This document shows positions 15,894-28,745 of a stretch of 64,000 nucleotides of DNA, in pieces. The first letter of the stretch is position 1, and each line of letters starts with the position of its first letter. Origin of the DNA: Theropithecus gelada (Eukaryota > Chordata > Mammalia > Primates > Cercopithecidae); the NCBI RefSeq assembly GCF_003255815.1, contig NC_037673.1, positions 163,173,427-163,237,426 of the forward strand. Reading direction: 5' to 3'. The position numbers and the translations under genes are program-made. The notes beneath the pieces are model-generated. The model saw nothing but the letters and a program-made list of their open reading frames with translations, was not told where the DNA came from and did not search any database.

Positions 15894-16200
15894 GGTTTTT
15901 TTTTTTTTTTTTTTTTTTTTGAGATGAAGTCTGGCTCTGTTGCCCAGGCTGCAGTGCAGAGGTGCAATCTTGGCTCACCACAAGCGCCGCCTCCTGGGTT
16001 CATGCCATTCTCCTGCCTCAGCCTCCCAAGCAGCTGGGACTACAGGTGCTCACCACCGCGACCCGCTAATTTTTTGAAGTTTTTGTAGAGATGGGGTTTC
16101 ACCATGTTAGCCAGGATGATCTCGATCTCCTGACCTCATGATCCACCGGCCTCGGCCTCCCAAAGTGCTGGGACTACAGGCATGAGCCACCGCGCCCGGC
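15894..16200 (-). mobile_element. AluY-type element, full length
   Basis: A reversed Alu with a long poly(T) head, Y-type 'gatctcgatctcctgacctc' and 'gttcatgccattctcctgcc', ending at 'accgcgcccggc'. The 11-bp target-site duplication 'cttctgatctt' is perfect (15883-15893 and 16201-16211). Confidence 0.95.
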
Positions 16201-17409
16201 CTTCTGATCTTTTTCAATGTTAAATCTGTCTTCTGTAACTCCACACCTTCTCCATCCCTCCAGAAAAAAAAAAAAGGTCTTCAGCATGCACAGGTATGAG
16301 ATCATTTTCATGTGATTCCCAGTGAAGCATATAGACTTTCAGAGATGGGGCTTTATTTGATGTGAGATAAATGAATATCCTGAAATGTGTCTTTTGCTTT
16401 ACAAATGTGTGCAAGTTTTCCAGTTTGGGTAAAACCCCACATGAAGTGATCTTCAAACCCAAAGGAGAAGCCACATTGCATCAGTTCTAAACAGGATTTT
16501 TTGGAAAATGTTAGCAGCATAGCGAATGAGCTACTTGAAACAGAACGCATTGATTTTTTTTTTCAGATTAGTCAACGTTTTGGTGGTAGTGCATGATTAT
16601 GTCTAAGATGCTAGCGAAGCTCTTGGGAAGCAAAAGAACAGATATCGCTTATCAACTTCTGTCATTAGAGTAAGACCCCAGAATAGGAATGTATATTTGT
16701 TTAGTTCTTAAGAGACTCTTCAAGGACTTATGGAAGAATTTCACATTTCCATAACCAAGTTGAGAAACTTTGACATATGATTTTATCCTTTGTAACCTAG
16801 AGTTGTATTCATAGGATGGGTTGGGGGATATTTTCAGAGGATGTAAATTACTAAGGAATTATTTCACATTTTGAAGTTTTGAGAGTTACTTTTAGTTTTT
16901 TGAAATAGAAATATTTTCAGGGGTCATTAAGCTACAGTTTCTTATTTAAAGCTTTAGGAAATGAGATCTAAGGAATGTTCACTGGTTGAGCCCAGTTCAC
17001 CCAGCTAGATAGCGAGGAAGTTTCTACTTGATTTCCAATATCCTTTCAATTGATAAGGCTCATGAAATGCTTATCTATTAGCATTTAGTTCATGTCTAAA
17101 TAACACCAACTTTTAAAAAATGGTAACTATTATGTTACAATGAAAAATTTTGAAAATTATGCCATTGGTATAGATCATCGAATATTATTTTTAGAAAAAG
17201 TACTTTAATTTTGAAAAAAATTCAAACTAGAAATATATTTATTCATCTTTTTGTGATTATAATGCATGATCATTTTAATTTGATTTAAATAATTCAGGAA
17301 CATATAAAGAAGAATGAAATATCATCTAAAATCTTACATTCAAAGATTAGCAATATTAGTACTTTGGTGCATATTGTTTCAGATATCCATACAAAATTTT
17401 ACATAAGTG
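16201..17409. other. No recognised feature
   Basis: AT-rich DNA. Overlapping minus-strand frames of 65-84 codons at 16220-16550 lack any family signature. Confidence 0.55.
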
Positions 17410-17696
17410 GGCTGGGTGCAGTGGCTCATGCCTGCAATCCCAGTATTTTGGGAGGGCGGGGCCGGTGGATCATTTGAGGTCAAGAGTTTAAGACCAGCCT
17501 GGCCAACATTGTGAAACCCCGTCTCTACAAAAATTAGCTGGGCCTTGGTGGTGCACGCCTGTAATCTCAGCTGCTCTGGAGGCTGAGGAAGGAGAATTGC
17601 TTGAGCCTGGAGGCAGAGGTTGTGGTGAGCTGAGACGGCGCCACTGTACTCCAGTCTGGGTCACAGAGTGAGATTCTGTCTCAAAAAAAAAAAAAA
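17410..17696 (+). mobile_element. AluS/J-type element, full length
   Basis: It runs from 'ggctgggtgcagtggctcat' through 'gaccagcctggccaacattg' to a 14-base A tail. The left arm has lost the '-aaaaatac-' linker segment. The flanks 'ttacataagtg' (17399-17409) and 'ttacatacgtg' (17697-17707) form an 11-bp target-site duplication with one mismatch. Confidence 0.93.
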
Positions 17697-17707
17697 TTAC
17701 ATACGTG

Positions 17708-18439
17708 GGATCACATATTTATATTTTAAGCATCTTCTTTTTGCCTTTTCTCTTTTAGAAGCCTACCGCCATTGCCACGAATAAAGGGCAATGTAATTTT
17801 TGATGGTGTCCCAAGTACATCATTGAATAATATACTAGAATTTATTCTGTCAATGTAACATTTAAGTTGTTTGTAATTTTTTACAAGACACATAAAAATG
17901 AACATCCTTATTTAGGTATTTTTAGACAACTCTGTTTTCTTGAAATGAATCCCTAGTATTGGAATTAATGAATCTAAGGGTATACATACACATTATATAT
18001 TTTACACATATTTACAGAGATATTAATAGTACATTTAATGTCGATTTACCCACGTTTTTACCAGCAGTGTGTTTTATCATGTTTTTATTCTTTGCCAATC
18101 TACATGAAAAAATGTATCACTTTGATTTTCATATAGTTGGTTAATATTTCCTTACCAAATTTCTTTTGTGAATTTTTTAGGTAGGAGTATTTTTTTAAAT
18201 GTGTGAAAACAATAGATTCGATATATTGCATAATATGTATACAGCATATGATATTATTAATAAACATGATATTAATATATAAACATACATAAAATAGCCA
18301 TATTTATATATGCCGTATATAAATATATACACATTTATGTACTTTCTCTTTAGAAAATGAAATCCAATTCAATGTGTCCACTCATTAAGGTAACTAAAGA
18401 CACTAAATTGGTTTCATCTATGAGGTTGTTAGTAGCATC
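17708..18439. other. AT-rich, no recognised feature
   Basis: Very AT-rich, with repeated 'tatata'-type words around 18200-18340. No element named. Confidence 0.5.
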
Positions 18440-18600
18440 TGTCCCAAGCAGTCGAAGCTCTGCCACTAATGAGGCAATGTGATTGGAGGCTTGTGTTTGC
18501 ATTCTTTCTAGATCTAAATTTTCTAACTTATTAGATGAGGAGGAAATTATAAGAAATTGTTTATAAGGACCCTTCCAGGTCTAAAAATTTTTAATGTGTT
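18440..18600 (+). repeat. MIR3-type SINE fragment
   Basis: 'gaagctctgccactaatgag' and 'aaggacccttccaggtctaa' (consensus 'aggtcccttccagctctaaa') mark the CORE-SINE body and 3' end used by MIR3. Confidence 0.6.
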
Positions 18601-19174
18601 TGCGTTTTATTAAGGTTTTCTAATACCGCTGAAGCTCTGAAAAACATTAAACTTCTTAATAGCAAGACATGAAAAATTGTAACTCAGCAGTCTAATTTGA
18701 TCAGTTAAACAACACTGTACTTAATTTTAGTTTTTTATTTCAAGCAAACCAAGTCACTTTAATTGTATGGCTTATATTTCCTGGGTATTTGAAATCATAG
18801 GATTCATTTCCTGATGACTAAATCTCCTGTTGCATTGTAATTTTCAGTATAGGAAGCTGAGCTGAAGTACTGTCTTCTTCCCTGATATTCCATCTAACAG
18901 TACAGACCCTTGACCTTTGCCAATTCTCAAGGTCTTAAACATAGCAAGAATACCGTTTTCTTCATAAAACGTAATAAAGACAACTAAAAATTTTCTTTGA
19001 TCCCCTTTGGCCTCTAAAGAGTCAATAGTTACAGTGATATTGAAGCTTTAGTTTGTCTGAAAGATTGTGCAAGGATGGAAGGGCAGCAGCTCAGCATCTG
19101 TGCTGTGGTGGACACCTGCCCTTTCTCTTCACATCTCTCTTCAGCACTGGAAGTTTAGGCTAGTGAGTAAAACC
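18601..19174. other. No recognised feature
   Basis: Single-copy-looking sequence. No repeat, exon or long frame that I can support. Confidence 0.5.
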
Positions 19175-19345
19175 TCCCAAACCTGACTCCATTGCTTCCT
19201 AAGTATATTGGCATGTAACTTAGGCCAATCTCAGTTTCCTCATCTCTAAAATTGGAATAAAAATCCCTTCCTCATGGGGATGTTGCCAGGGACAACAGGT
19301 ATTAATAATTGCTTACGTCTGTCCAGTGCTGTGTGCCAGGGGCTG
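19175..19345 (+). repeat. MIR
   Basis: 'caatctcagtttcctcatct', 'ctaaaattggaataaaaatc' and 'gtccagtgctgtgtgccagg' are the MIR core and tail in plus orientation. Confidence 0.7.
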
Positions 19346-20543
19346 CGGTCAGGGCTTTGGCATGGTTCTCACAACCTTGCATACTCGACACTTGATCCTT
19401 AATGAATGTTACTTTATTATTTTCACAACCATCTTGCAGGGTTGAAAACAAAGGAAACATTTTATTCCAATTGTGTAAGGGTTTTCCCTTCTGAGGAATA
19501 TAAAGTGGATGTGAGGAGGTTCCTGGCTGGGCCTTGCTTGCAAACCACCTGAGTCCCTGACTCCTGGAAGCCCTGGAGCCAATGCATGGGATCTTTACCA
19601 GGACAAAATTGCAAATAGCCACATGAGTACTCTTCTGATTTTGACAAAAGCAGCCAGTGATTTCTGAAAAACCAACAAGTTAAATCCATGATCGTCAGGG
19701 GCCGACCAAACATCCTAGGTAATCGCTGACAACGTCCTCATCCTCTATTCAACGGTCACGGCAAACCAATTCCTTTTCCCTGTTCTGTATCACGTTTTTC
19801 TTCCTGGGCCCTTTCCTTCTTCACTGACCACCTTCTCAGTACTCACACTTCTCCTTAGGCAACAGACTCAGACTACAGGCCTATTTTATGTGTGAAATTT
19901 TTCTTTTAAACATTTCGTTGTTAACTTTTAAAGGTTGGGAGTTTCAAATAAAATAGAATCCAAATTTCTGATTTTGAAATGTCTGGCTTTTCTTGAAAAA
20001 TTGGTAGCCACAACAGTCCTGGGCTCATCTTGCCCACATAACTGCAGTTGGTCAGTGGCCGCCTTAGGTGAACTGCCTGCTGCTGCCCCGTTACCCCCAG
20101 CGCTTTCTCTCTTATTTACCCAGCTTTACTTTTCATTACTTGCCTAGCTCCTGCAGACATACTTGCGGGTGATCTGTGCCCCGTGCAGCAACTTTCACTT
20201 GCTTGCTTTCTTCTGACATCTCTCCTTCCTTCCCCCTTTCCAGGAGCCAGCTCTGTGTTTACATCTTCCTTTCTACTCTTGGCTTCTGTCTCTACAGTGA
20301 CGTGAGCAGAACAGGAAAGTAAGAAATGCTGGGTCCTACCAGCAGGGGGTGGGAGAGTCCTGAGAAGAAAAGGGAAGGAGCTTCTTTGTAGGAAGACGCG
20401 GCACCCTTTTCCTACCTGTAATTACTGCGGATGCCTGCCAGACAACCCCGTTATTTACTACCTCTTCCTCCCTCTCACTTCCTGCAGTGCTCATTGGGAT
20501 GATGGAGGGTGTTAGAATGGAAAGGCCTTCATCCAGGTCCATG
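19346..20543. other. No gene; locally GC-richer segment
   Basis: About 20020-20330 is clearly richer in G and C than its surroundings ('tgctgctgccccgttacccc'). It holds pyrimidine-rich runs near 20220-20245. No exon, repeat or promoter motif is convincing. Confidence 0.45.
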
Positions 20544-20690
20544 CAGCGGTGCGCCTAAGCACCTGCAGGCTCTGCATCGGAATCACCTAAGGAGTTGCGG
20601 AGTATGCCGCTTCCTGGGCATCTTCTCTGGCAATTTGATTCAGTAGAACTGGAATCAGAGCTGGGAACATGTAGCTTTTAGAAGCGAGCC
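20544..20690 (+). repeat. MER5-like DNA transposon relic
   Basis: It begins 'cagcggtgcgcc', continues 'gcatcggaatcacctaagga' and 'gcttcctgggcatcttctct', then 'ttgattcagtagaactgg', as in MER5 ('gattcagtaggtctgg'). Confidence 0.65.
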
Positions 20691-21187
20691 GCGTCTTCCG
20701 AGAAAGGCATTTGGAAGCCAATCCAAGCTTCCCTTTAAATGTGGGAAAACTGAGATCCAGACAAAAGGCAAGATTTTCTAAAAGACTCATTCTGCAAAAT
20801 AGTGTTTAAGTCTAGGATCGAGATATCCACCTCCTGGGAACATTCATTAGACGTGCCAGAGGGTATTTGTTTTTCAGTACAATATCCAGTCTAGGCCAGT
20901 TTTCTTTTCAACCAAAACTACAGAGAATTTTAATGTTGGAAGTTTCATATTTTTTAAAAAAATCCAGATTTTTAAGAAATGGCCTCCCTGAGCCTGGATT
21001 CCCACATAACACTACTTAAGTTAGTAAACGCAGTCATCTGAGTGCTTGAGTCAGTAGCTGGTTCTGAAATAGGACAACTTCATGGATGTACATAATTGCA
21101 ATTATAACAAGAACAAAACGAAAGGCTTGTTAACATTAAAGAGGTTTCTTCCTCACATATTTCCTTGTATTCTGTTGCCTATTTGAG
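20691..21187. other. No recognised feature
   Basis: Single-copy-looking DNA up to the Alu target site. Confidence 0.5.
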
Positions 21188-21497
21188 CTTTTTGTTTTGT
21201 TTTGTTTTGTTTTTTTAGATGGAGTTTTGTTCTTGTTGCCCAAGCTGGAATGCAGTGATGCCATCTTGCCTCACGCAATCCCCACCTCCCGGGTTCAAGC
21301 GATTCTCCTGCTTCAGCCTCCCAGGTAGCTGGGATTACAGGCGTGCACCACCACGCCCGGCTAATTTTTGTATTTTTAGTAGAGATGGGGTTTCTCCATG
21401 TCGGTCAGGCTGGTCTTGACCTCCCGAGCTCTGGTGATCCTCCCACCTTGGCCTCCCAAAATGCTGGGATTACAGGCGTGAGCCACCACGCCCGGCC
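21188..21497 (-). mobile_element. AluS-type element, full length
   Basis: A reversed Alu with a (TTTTG)n-modified tail, both arms and terminal 'accacgcccggcc'. The target-site duplication 'cctatttgag' is perfect (21178-21187 and 21496-21505, sharing the last Alu bases). Confidence 0.94.
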
Positions 21498-21505
21498 TAT
21501 TTGAG

Positions 21506-22522
21506 TTCTTTAAAAGCCTTGAGAATTGTTTTTGTTTTTTTCCTACTGAGTGACCTCTATTCAAATTCATTCCATAGGTTGAGGCTCTGAACAGCAGGCC
21601 ATTTTCTAATCATGTTTTGCCATAGTTAGAAGGTAGATAGCCGCCATGATTGCTGGATTAAAACACCTAGGTCTGTGAACATTGCAGCTATTGTTTTTTC
21701 AGAATTCCACAGAGAACCCAGAAAAGGATATTAATTTTAAGTGAATAAGTACAATTTTACTCACAGTCTGGGGAATATTGTAAGATTGCAAGTATAGCTA
21801 ATTTCAAGAATTTTATGAGCTTTCATAGAATACATACTCAAGGGTAAAGCCTCAAAAAAGTTGCATGCATGTAATTAAACAGCAAATAAGCTACAACAGA
21901 GAGCAGTGGTACAATCTGCAAATCTGTCCTTAAAATTTGCATTGAATGCTGTCCTTACAATTCAGTGGGATACAGGTTTTTTGCTGCCTCTGCTTTTGGG
22001 TTTCTGTATAGTCAAGGGTGAGTCACAAAACCGTTTTGATCATTGGTAGGAGGGACTTTTGAAGGGCATGAGAAGCCTAGAAAGTAAAATCTTGGAAACC
22101 GATAAAATGCCCTTGTGTTTTATTAGCTAGCACTTTTTATAGTTCATAATAAAGTCAGCTTGGAAGGTCACTTCTTGAACACAGCTATGAATATTGTAAT
22201 GTGTGAGTTCTCAAATTGTTTATAAGCAGACTGGGTGAGGATTTTTAATAAATACTTGGCCAAGAGAACTATTCTGATAGATACGTATGGGAATCGTGCA
22301 ATAAAAATTGGAATTGGATTCCTTTCCTTTCCCCCTCCTCTTTCCTCACCCAAAGGCAGCAAGTTCCAACTACATTGAAACTGTGGTTACTATATTCTTG
22401 TTTTTCTTTTTGCATTTGATATTTTTAGAAAATGTGAGGGTATTACAGAGCTATTTACATACCTTATTTCTAACTCAGCTGAAGGATTTTGTCACCTTTA
22501 TTCCTGGCACCTTTATTTTTGC

Positions 22523-22529
<7 letters not shown>
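21506..22529. other. No recognised feature
   Basis: About 1 kb of AT-rich DNA with no named repeat. Confidence 0.5.

Positions 22530-22594
<65 letters not shown>
22530..22594. repeat. Compound (TA)n(CA)n(TA)n microsatellite
   Basis: About 12 TA units, 13 CA units, then 8 TA units. The two TA blocks can pair with themselves and each other, and the CA block is Z-DNA-prone. Such tracts are normally highly length-variable. It generates apparent Tyr-Ile and His-Thr frames on both strands. Confidence 0.97.
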
Positions 22595-24984
22595 TCTTAA
22601 AGTTTCTCTGTGGTGAATACAAGGGTCCCACAGATAAAATTCTCAGCTGAATGACTTTCTTTTTCAGCTCAAAAATTGAGGTGTAATTATTGAACACAAT
22701 ACCGAGTAGGTTCATGTAGGCAGGGCAATGGGAAAACGTCAGTGAGAGACACAAGTTAAAAGTAGAAAGCCCATAGGCTTCCTGAAATAATTTTCTCCAT
22801 GTCACATCCTGGACAGACAAGTGTTAGATCAAAAGGACAAGATGCAGGTTAGTAATACTTGCAGAAACAGCATTAAAGTTAGAGTCAATAGTATATTGTG
22901 ATGATGCACATCTATAATTCACATCCCTTTATTCGTGCTAGTTTTTAGAGAAAGTTCACTTCATAAAATAATGCAATTCACATCAATAAAACTGAACTAA
23001 TATACAACATTGCTGATGTACAGATATTCTTCTACTTGATTTATGAAACAAGGTGACTAGGATAAAGCAGTTTGGCCCAAGTTCAGTTTTTAGCCATTGC
23101 AACTTCGTTTTTCAAGTTGTGATTTGGGCTCTGTGCTGTTGCTTACGTTTATCTTCCTTAGTTGTGAAGTTAATTATGACAAGCTGATTGTGGTCTTTAG
23201 CACTGATGAGTGGCCTTTGAAAGATTTGTTGGCAATTTTGCTTGATATTTCTTTTTGTTTGAACATGCATTTTAAAAATGTGAAAGCCAGCTAGTCAGTT
23301 TCAGTTTATTTTATAGTAATTTTGTGCAGTCGCTTCCCATCTTTTATATGAAAATGTATTACGGAATTTTCTTTCCTAATGCTAAAAAGAGATGACAATG
23401 AAACTTTTACAATGGCATCATTTGAAAGTAGGTAAGCATATCAACATAAGTAACTTAACCATATTACCCTGAGTAACATCGATACTCATTACAGAAAGCA
23501 TTTTTTGTTTTTAGCAACTGTAAGTAGATACACTGTCAACACCTAACTGTCATTCAACATGTGTGACTCAATAAATTTTTGAGGGGAGGTGGAGTATGGT
23601 ATTCAGGTTTTCAAGAAACACTAATGCTACCACATAAAATTCTTATATCATGTTGTAGGATCCAGAGATTTTTTATTTTTTCCATTTTAACTAAAACAAG
23701 TATTTAAAGATATAAGAAGAAAATCTTTTGAAAGAACTATTTTTCTTGTGTATTCTTAAGGAAACACCCATCTTTCTGACCATAAATGTACCTTAATTTT
23801 TCTAAATCCTCAAGATAATAATGCAAATAGTTGCTTGCCTGTAACTAAGACTAGCCCTTTGATAGAATGCTATATATCAGAGGATAGTATGTACGGGCTT
23901 GATGCATGATAGTTTCCTTATACATGTTAGAAAGAGACGATAAACTAATTCATTGTCCTGCATTGATATCCCAATATTGTACTCCTTCCAATGGTCAGTC
24001 ACAAAAGATAGCTAAGAGAAAAGTAGGTGTACATGTGAAATTATTTTAAAGTGGTTCAGGAAAATTGGTGTGAGTTATTATTATTATTTTCCTCCAATGG
24101 GTTGTTCCAAGAGACTCTATCTGCGTTGACAATTTCTGAGTCTCTTTGAGGCTCAAAGTCATGGGCTAGTTACCCTACTTCACTTGATTTGAGGCCCTAG
24201 TCACAGAAATTCTCAACTACCGTAAGGATTAGTACTCTTCTAAGATGCCAGGCATTTGTGTCGGTGGTTTTCTGTTACAAATGGAAGTGCTTTAATATTT
24301 CCTGGTTTGTGGGCCAAGTTATATTTCCTTATGAGTAAAGAACAAACTCACATACATATAACAATGTTTTTAAAAAGATAGGTTGAGGGGGGTACATTAA
24401 ACAATCAGTTTTTCATAGACAGACCTTGGATTCAGGTACCCAGATGCAATTTGAAATCAAATAACAATTTAATTTTGCTTTTCATATTTTGCATTCCTGA
24501 AATGTCACCACAGACTGTATTTTATTTGAAACATATACAAGCAGAGATATTACTATGCATAGTAGTTCTTTAATTGCAGCATATTTCATTAGGTTGCACA
24601 CATTAATTCCACTCTATTGGAAAAAAAAAGAAAACTGGAAATAACCACATGGTAGTTAACTTCATATGAATTTTCATGAGTCAATATACACGTTGGTTTG
24701 ATGCTATTAGATGAGTGATCCTCAGAATTTCATAATTCGAGGACTAATATGACCAAATGTGTAATTACAGAGTTGGCAAGTTTAACCACTCTGAAGAATT
24801 TGTTTTAGTGCATCTGCTTATTTAAAACTTTAATCTAAATTCAGATTATTTGATGTTAGCCACTGACAATGATGTCATTCACCACCATTTTCTATGTTAC
24901 CTCAACTTTCTTCTATTCTTGATAGTATTTTCACAGTCTCCTATCTATTGGTTAGGTCATATATATTTTTTTAATCAGTGATCA
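22595..24984. other. No recognised feature
   Basis: About 2.4 kb without any repeat or exon that I can name; AT-rich throughout. Frames stay below 70 codons except for one that runs out of the microsatellite. Confidence 0.5.
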
Positions 24985-25760
24985 TATATTGAGGGATGAC
25001 AAATGCTGTTGTTGAAGCTCAGGATACAATAATGAAGGAGAAAAGAAGCCTGCCTTCACAGGGCTTGTATTCAAAGTGGGTAAAGGGGAGACAGAAATTA
25101 TGACAGCAAACACATGGTTAATTGATGATAGTTTTATTTTTATTCATTTAAGACACAGTTTCACTCTGTCACCTAGGCTGGAGTGCACTGGCACAATCTT
25201 GGCTCACTGGAACCTCTGCCGCCTCCCAGGTTGAAGCAATTCTCATGCCTTAGTCTCCCCAGTAGTGGGGATTACAGGTGCCTGCCACCACGCCCAGCTA
25301 ATTTTTTTTTTTTTAGTAGAGATTGGGTTTCACCATGTTGACCAGGCTGGTCTCAAACTCCTGACCTCAGGTGATCCACCTGCCTCTGCCTCCCAAAGTA
25401 CTGGGATTACAGGCATGAGCCACTGCATCTGGCCAGATAATAGGACAGTGGCAAGTCCTGCAAAGAAAGTTAAACAGGCTGAAAATGAGATATTGACTTG
25501 ATAGGAAGATCAACTTTGGGTATGATGATTCAGAAGGCTCTTTGAGGAGCACACATTTACCTGACACCAGCCTGGGGAAAGTCTGGGAGGAGGAGTTCCA
25601 GGCCAAGAGAAACGCATGTACTGGGGCCCTGAGATGGGCCCCGGCTTGGAGGTTTGTTTTAAGGATCAGAAAAAAAGCCAGTGGCTGGATCACATAAATA
25701 AGTTTGGAAAGAGATGAAGCTCAACAGATAGGTGAGGACCAGGCTATTTCAGGCTGTATT
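24985..25760 (+). repeat. Old mammalian interspersed repeat, family not named (copy 3 of 6), split by an Alu
   Basis: The left part has 'gaagctcaggatacaataat', 'gcctgccttcacagggcttg' and 'ggggagacagaaattatgac'. The right part resumes with 'gaggagttccaggccaagag', 'gggccctgagatgggccccg' and 'gaggaccaggctatttcagg', in the order seen in the other copies. The Alu at 25132-25434 sits between them. Confidence 0.6.
25132..25434 (-). mobile_element. AluS-type element, full length
   Basis: A reversed Alu inserted in the old repeat. The tail is rearranged to 'ttttatttttattcattta' and a T run interrupts the 'ggctaattttt' linker. Possible target-site remnants are 'gatgatag' on the left and 'gataatag' on the right. 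Confidence 0.92.
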
Positions 25761-28599
25761 TCTTCTTTATTGTGCCTCATTGGCTTTGTTTTAAATAATT
25801 GTTTCACATTACCAATATAGCTTACTTATAAATTATACTCTTCAAAATCTTGACTTTTCTACCCTGTCACCCAATACAACAATTATCACATTAAATTATG
25901 TAATACTAATTTCTTCTCCGCTTAAGTTACATCATGGATTCTTAAATTATGTCAATATTTGTTTTGAATTCTTACTACATTCCATTTAAATGCAAACACT
26001 CCCACCCCTCCCCAGAACTGAGACGTCCTTTCATGAAGTTTTCTTCCTCCTACCTGTTATTTTATATCTCTGAGTAGGAAGAACCAAATGATGTTGGTGA
26101 TTATTTTCCTGTGGCACTGAATCTAGGATATAATAGTTGTCTGCATAATCGGTTGAATTTGCTTTTAGCTGTCCTGCTTTCCAAGGGCCTTATCCTGTTA
26201 AACATTAACCTTCTCAAATTCTTTTTTATTTCCTGCTTCTCTTCCTAAACTCCAAAGACTTCTTATGATCTCTTACCAGTTTTTGCCTTTCCCATTAACT
26301 TAGTATTATCTGTAGGTTTAATTAACCTGTTATTCCTCTGGCCTAGATTGTTAATGAACATGTTAAGTGAGACTTGGCAAACCCTCCCATACTGAATATA
26401 TTTTGTCATTTAAATTCTACTTTGCTTTGGGATCCTCAATCCCATTTTCAACAAAATATCTCTCCCTTGATCTGAATTTGGCTTGGAAACTAGAATTTGT
26501 GAATCCTTAGTTTCTATTAAGAAAAGATTGGGTGCATAATTAATAAATGTAAAGATTTATTGCTTTCCTCATTTCCGACAAGGACATTTTACATTGTATT
26601 TTGAGGAAGATTTTAACTAATCACTTCATAAATTTGCTATTTTTCATTTTTTGGAAAACAGGACTCCAATATCATTGTGCAGCAAGCTTGAAGCTATGTT
26701 ATGGTAATTTGACTTCTGGAGGTACTTAGGTAATCATTTCAGGAGAAAATTTTTCTTAACTGAGCTCAGGTCCTATAAATCACTTCTATTTATTACTGTT
26801 GTTTTCACTAAGTTCTATGATTTGGAGATTTTTGTTTTTTAACTTCTTTGTTTAGACACTTGTTCAAATATATCCAGAAATAAAAACTATGTGGATTCAT
26901 TGCTGGCTATTTTCAGTTTGTTTCTAAAGAGAGAGTTATATTGGGACACTCTTTCTGTTCCTTTTCTATCTCAGACCTTAATTCCTTCCATTCTATCACA
27001 GGGTCCTAGCCCGACCATGCAAAATTTACAGAAGGAGTGCCTGGAACTGCTTTTGCCACCCCAAGATGACCACTTAACTGCTTCCTATAACAGAGGCAAG
27101 AGAGACAAAGAGAGGAACTGTAAAGGGAAGGAGACACTTCTTGGAAAGAGGTGCAGGCACTTGTGGAGGGGCAAGGAAGGTGCCTGTCACCTTGGTCCCT
27201 TCAGTAAGTCTTCAGAGAGTGACTTGGGTCTCCTGCAGTCTCTTAGGCACAGAGGGTTCAAGACCCACTCCCACTTCCAAAGAATATAAGAAGAGACAAC
27301 ATGGCTAGGGGTAGGAGAAAGGAGAGGGACTGCTTAGGAATGGCCTATGCTTCCGAACTCTGCTGAAGGAAACGATGTGTGTTCTCTGTACTCTTTGTGG
27401 GAGAACCTTTCCCAAAGGAGGCCTCCTGGAAAGCAGAACAGATACAGGAGAAAGAGACTGGAGATGCCTGTGGGATGAAGACTGAGGGACATTCTTAATT
27501 GCAGTCAGTAGACACATTGGCTTCCCTCATGGGATCTGCAGTTGAGAAGTCCTCATAATGGCAGAGGGTGCAGGAGAAAATCTTAGAACAGTCAGGCATG
27601 AAACATCTTCCGTGACCAAAGGACTCCATGGCCAGGTTGCATCAGTACTGATCACATGAGTTCTTTTGTAACCTGTACCTGTTATACCTTCTCTGCTCCC
27701 TTGCTGCAATCCTGGAAGCATCAGAAACCAGGGCAACAGAGCTGGGACTAGAGGAAGGGGAGAAATGTAAAACAGTAAACTGATATACAAAGGACCATGA
27801 CTGTCCTCTAGGACCAGGGATTGTAGGCTTGAAGCAGGGTTGAGGGAGGAGAGATGTAATCATTTAACTTTAAATGAACTGTGGAGTTGTTTAAATTAAT
27901 ATCTTGCAGTGAACATTTTAATTATTGAACAAGAGCATCTTTGTTAACTAAAAGTCATTTAAAGACTTTTCTTATCTGAGAGTGATTAGAAAAGTTACAG
28001 AGTTGGGCTAGATTCTCCTTAAACAGCAGAAAATAGCCATCCCCACAAGAACGGTCTTGAATAGGAGTAGTGGCCAAGACTAGTTTCTTTTCGCCTTATA
28101 CCTGTGTAATTCCATCCTTTCAACTTAACACTTAACTTTTTGCTTTTAGAGATTATTAAGAATATAAAGTCAGTGATGAGACTTTCTTTCAGTGAAACAG
28201 CTTGGAATCTCCTTGGACTCGGTATACTCAGTTTTTATTTGAGATTTGCTTTTTCTCTCTTGTAGTTTTTGGAAATGAAGCCCAAATTTGGCTGCAAAGA
28301 AATTTAGTAAGAAATGTAAACATCAAGAGAAGGTGACAGGATGATGAAGCATCTGAGATCCTTGCCAACTGAGGAACAGATATAGGGGCAAGGGGCATAT
28401 TTAGCTTGTAAAATAAAAGATGTAAAGAGAATTTGGTGCCAATCTTTATATATTGTGGAAGAAAGACTCTATTTAATTCTGTATGTCTTCATCGAATCAA
28501 CCCAGAAGCATTCTAGGAAGGGAGATTATACACTAACCTAAATTACAACTTTAACATGTTCAGAGCTGTTTTTAAACACTGGAGCTGGGTGTTCCTGTG
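25761..28599. other. No gene; a possible CR1/L3 scrap and a GC-richer block
   Basis: At about 26280-26400 'attatctgtaggtttaatta' and 'tgttaatgaacatgttaagt' recall CR1/L3 LINE sequence ('cattaatgaacatgttaaac'). I give this low weight. About 26970-27850 is GC-richer and open in several frames on both strands (132 codons at 26891-27289, 87 at 27527-27790). None of these shows a recognisable protein, so I cannot say what the block is. Confidence 0.4.
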
Positions 28600-28745
28600 A
28601 GAGTGAGCTGCTATCTCCAGATGTTTGCAAGCAGACAAAGACTGACTGGTTCAATGCAAGAGATGCTGGTGCAGACCCTTGCACTGGGGAGAATCTTGGA
28701 TTTCATAACCTCAGGATTTCTTGCCAGTGCAGAGATTCTAGGTGT
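28600..28745 (+). repeat. CR1/L3-type LINE 3' end
   Basis: 'atgtttgcaagcagacaaag', 'gcaagagatgctggtgcaga', 'cttgcactggggagaatctt' and 'ggatttcataacctcaggat' follow the 3' end of CR1-clade LINEs ('gggatgctgtag', 'ttggactagatgacctc'). The match is old but ordered. It covers the N-terminal part of a 146-codon frame (28597-29037), which argues against that frame being a gene. Confidence 0.6.

Noticed and set aside
22308..22820. Frames of 102 and 116 codons on opposite strands
   Set aside because: Both run through the TA/CA microsatellite, giving Tyr-Ile, His-Thr and Cys-Val runs. No other protein-like sequence is present.
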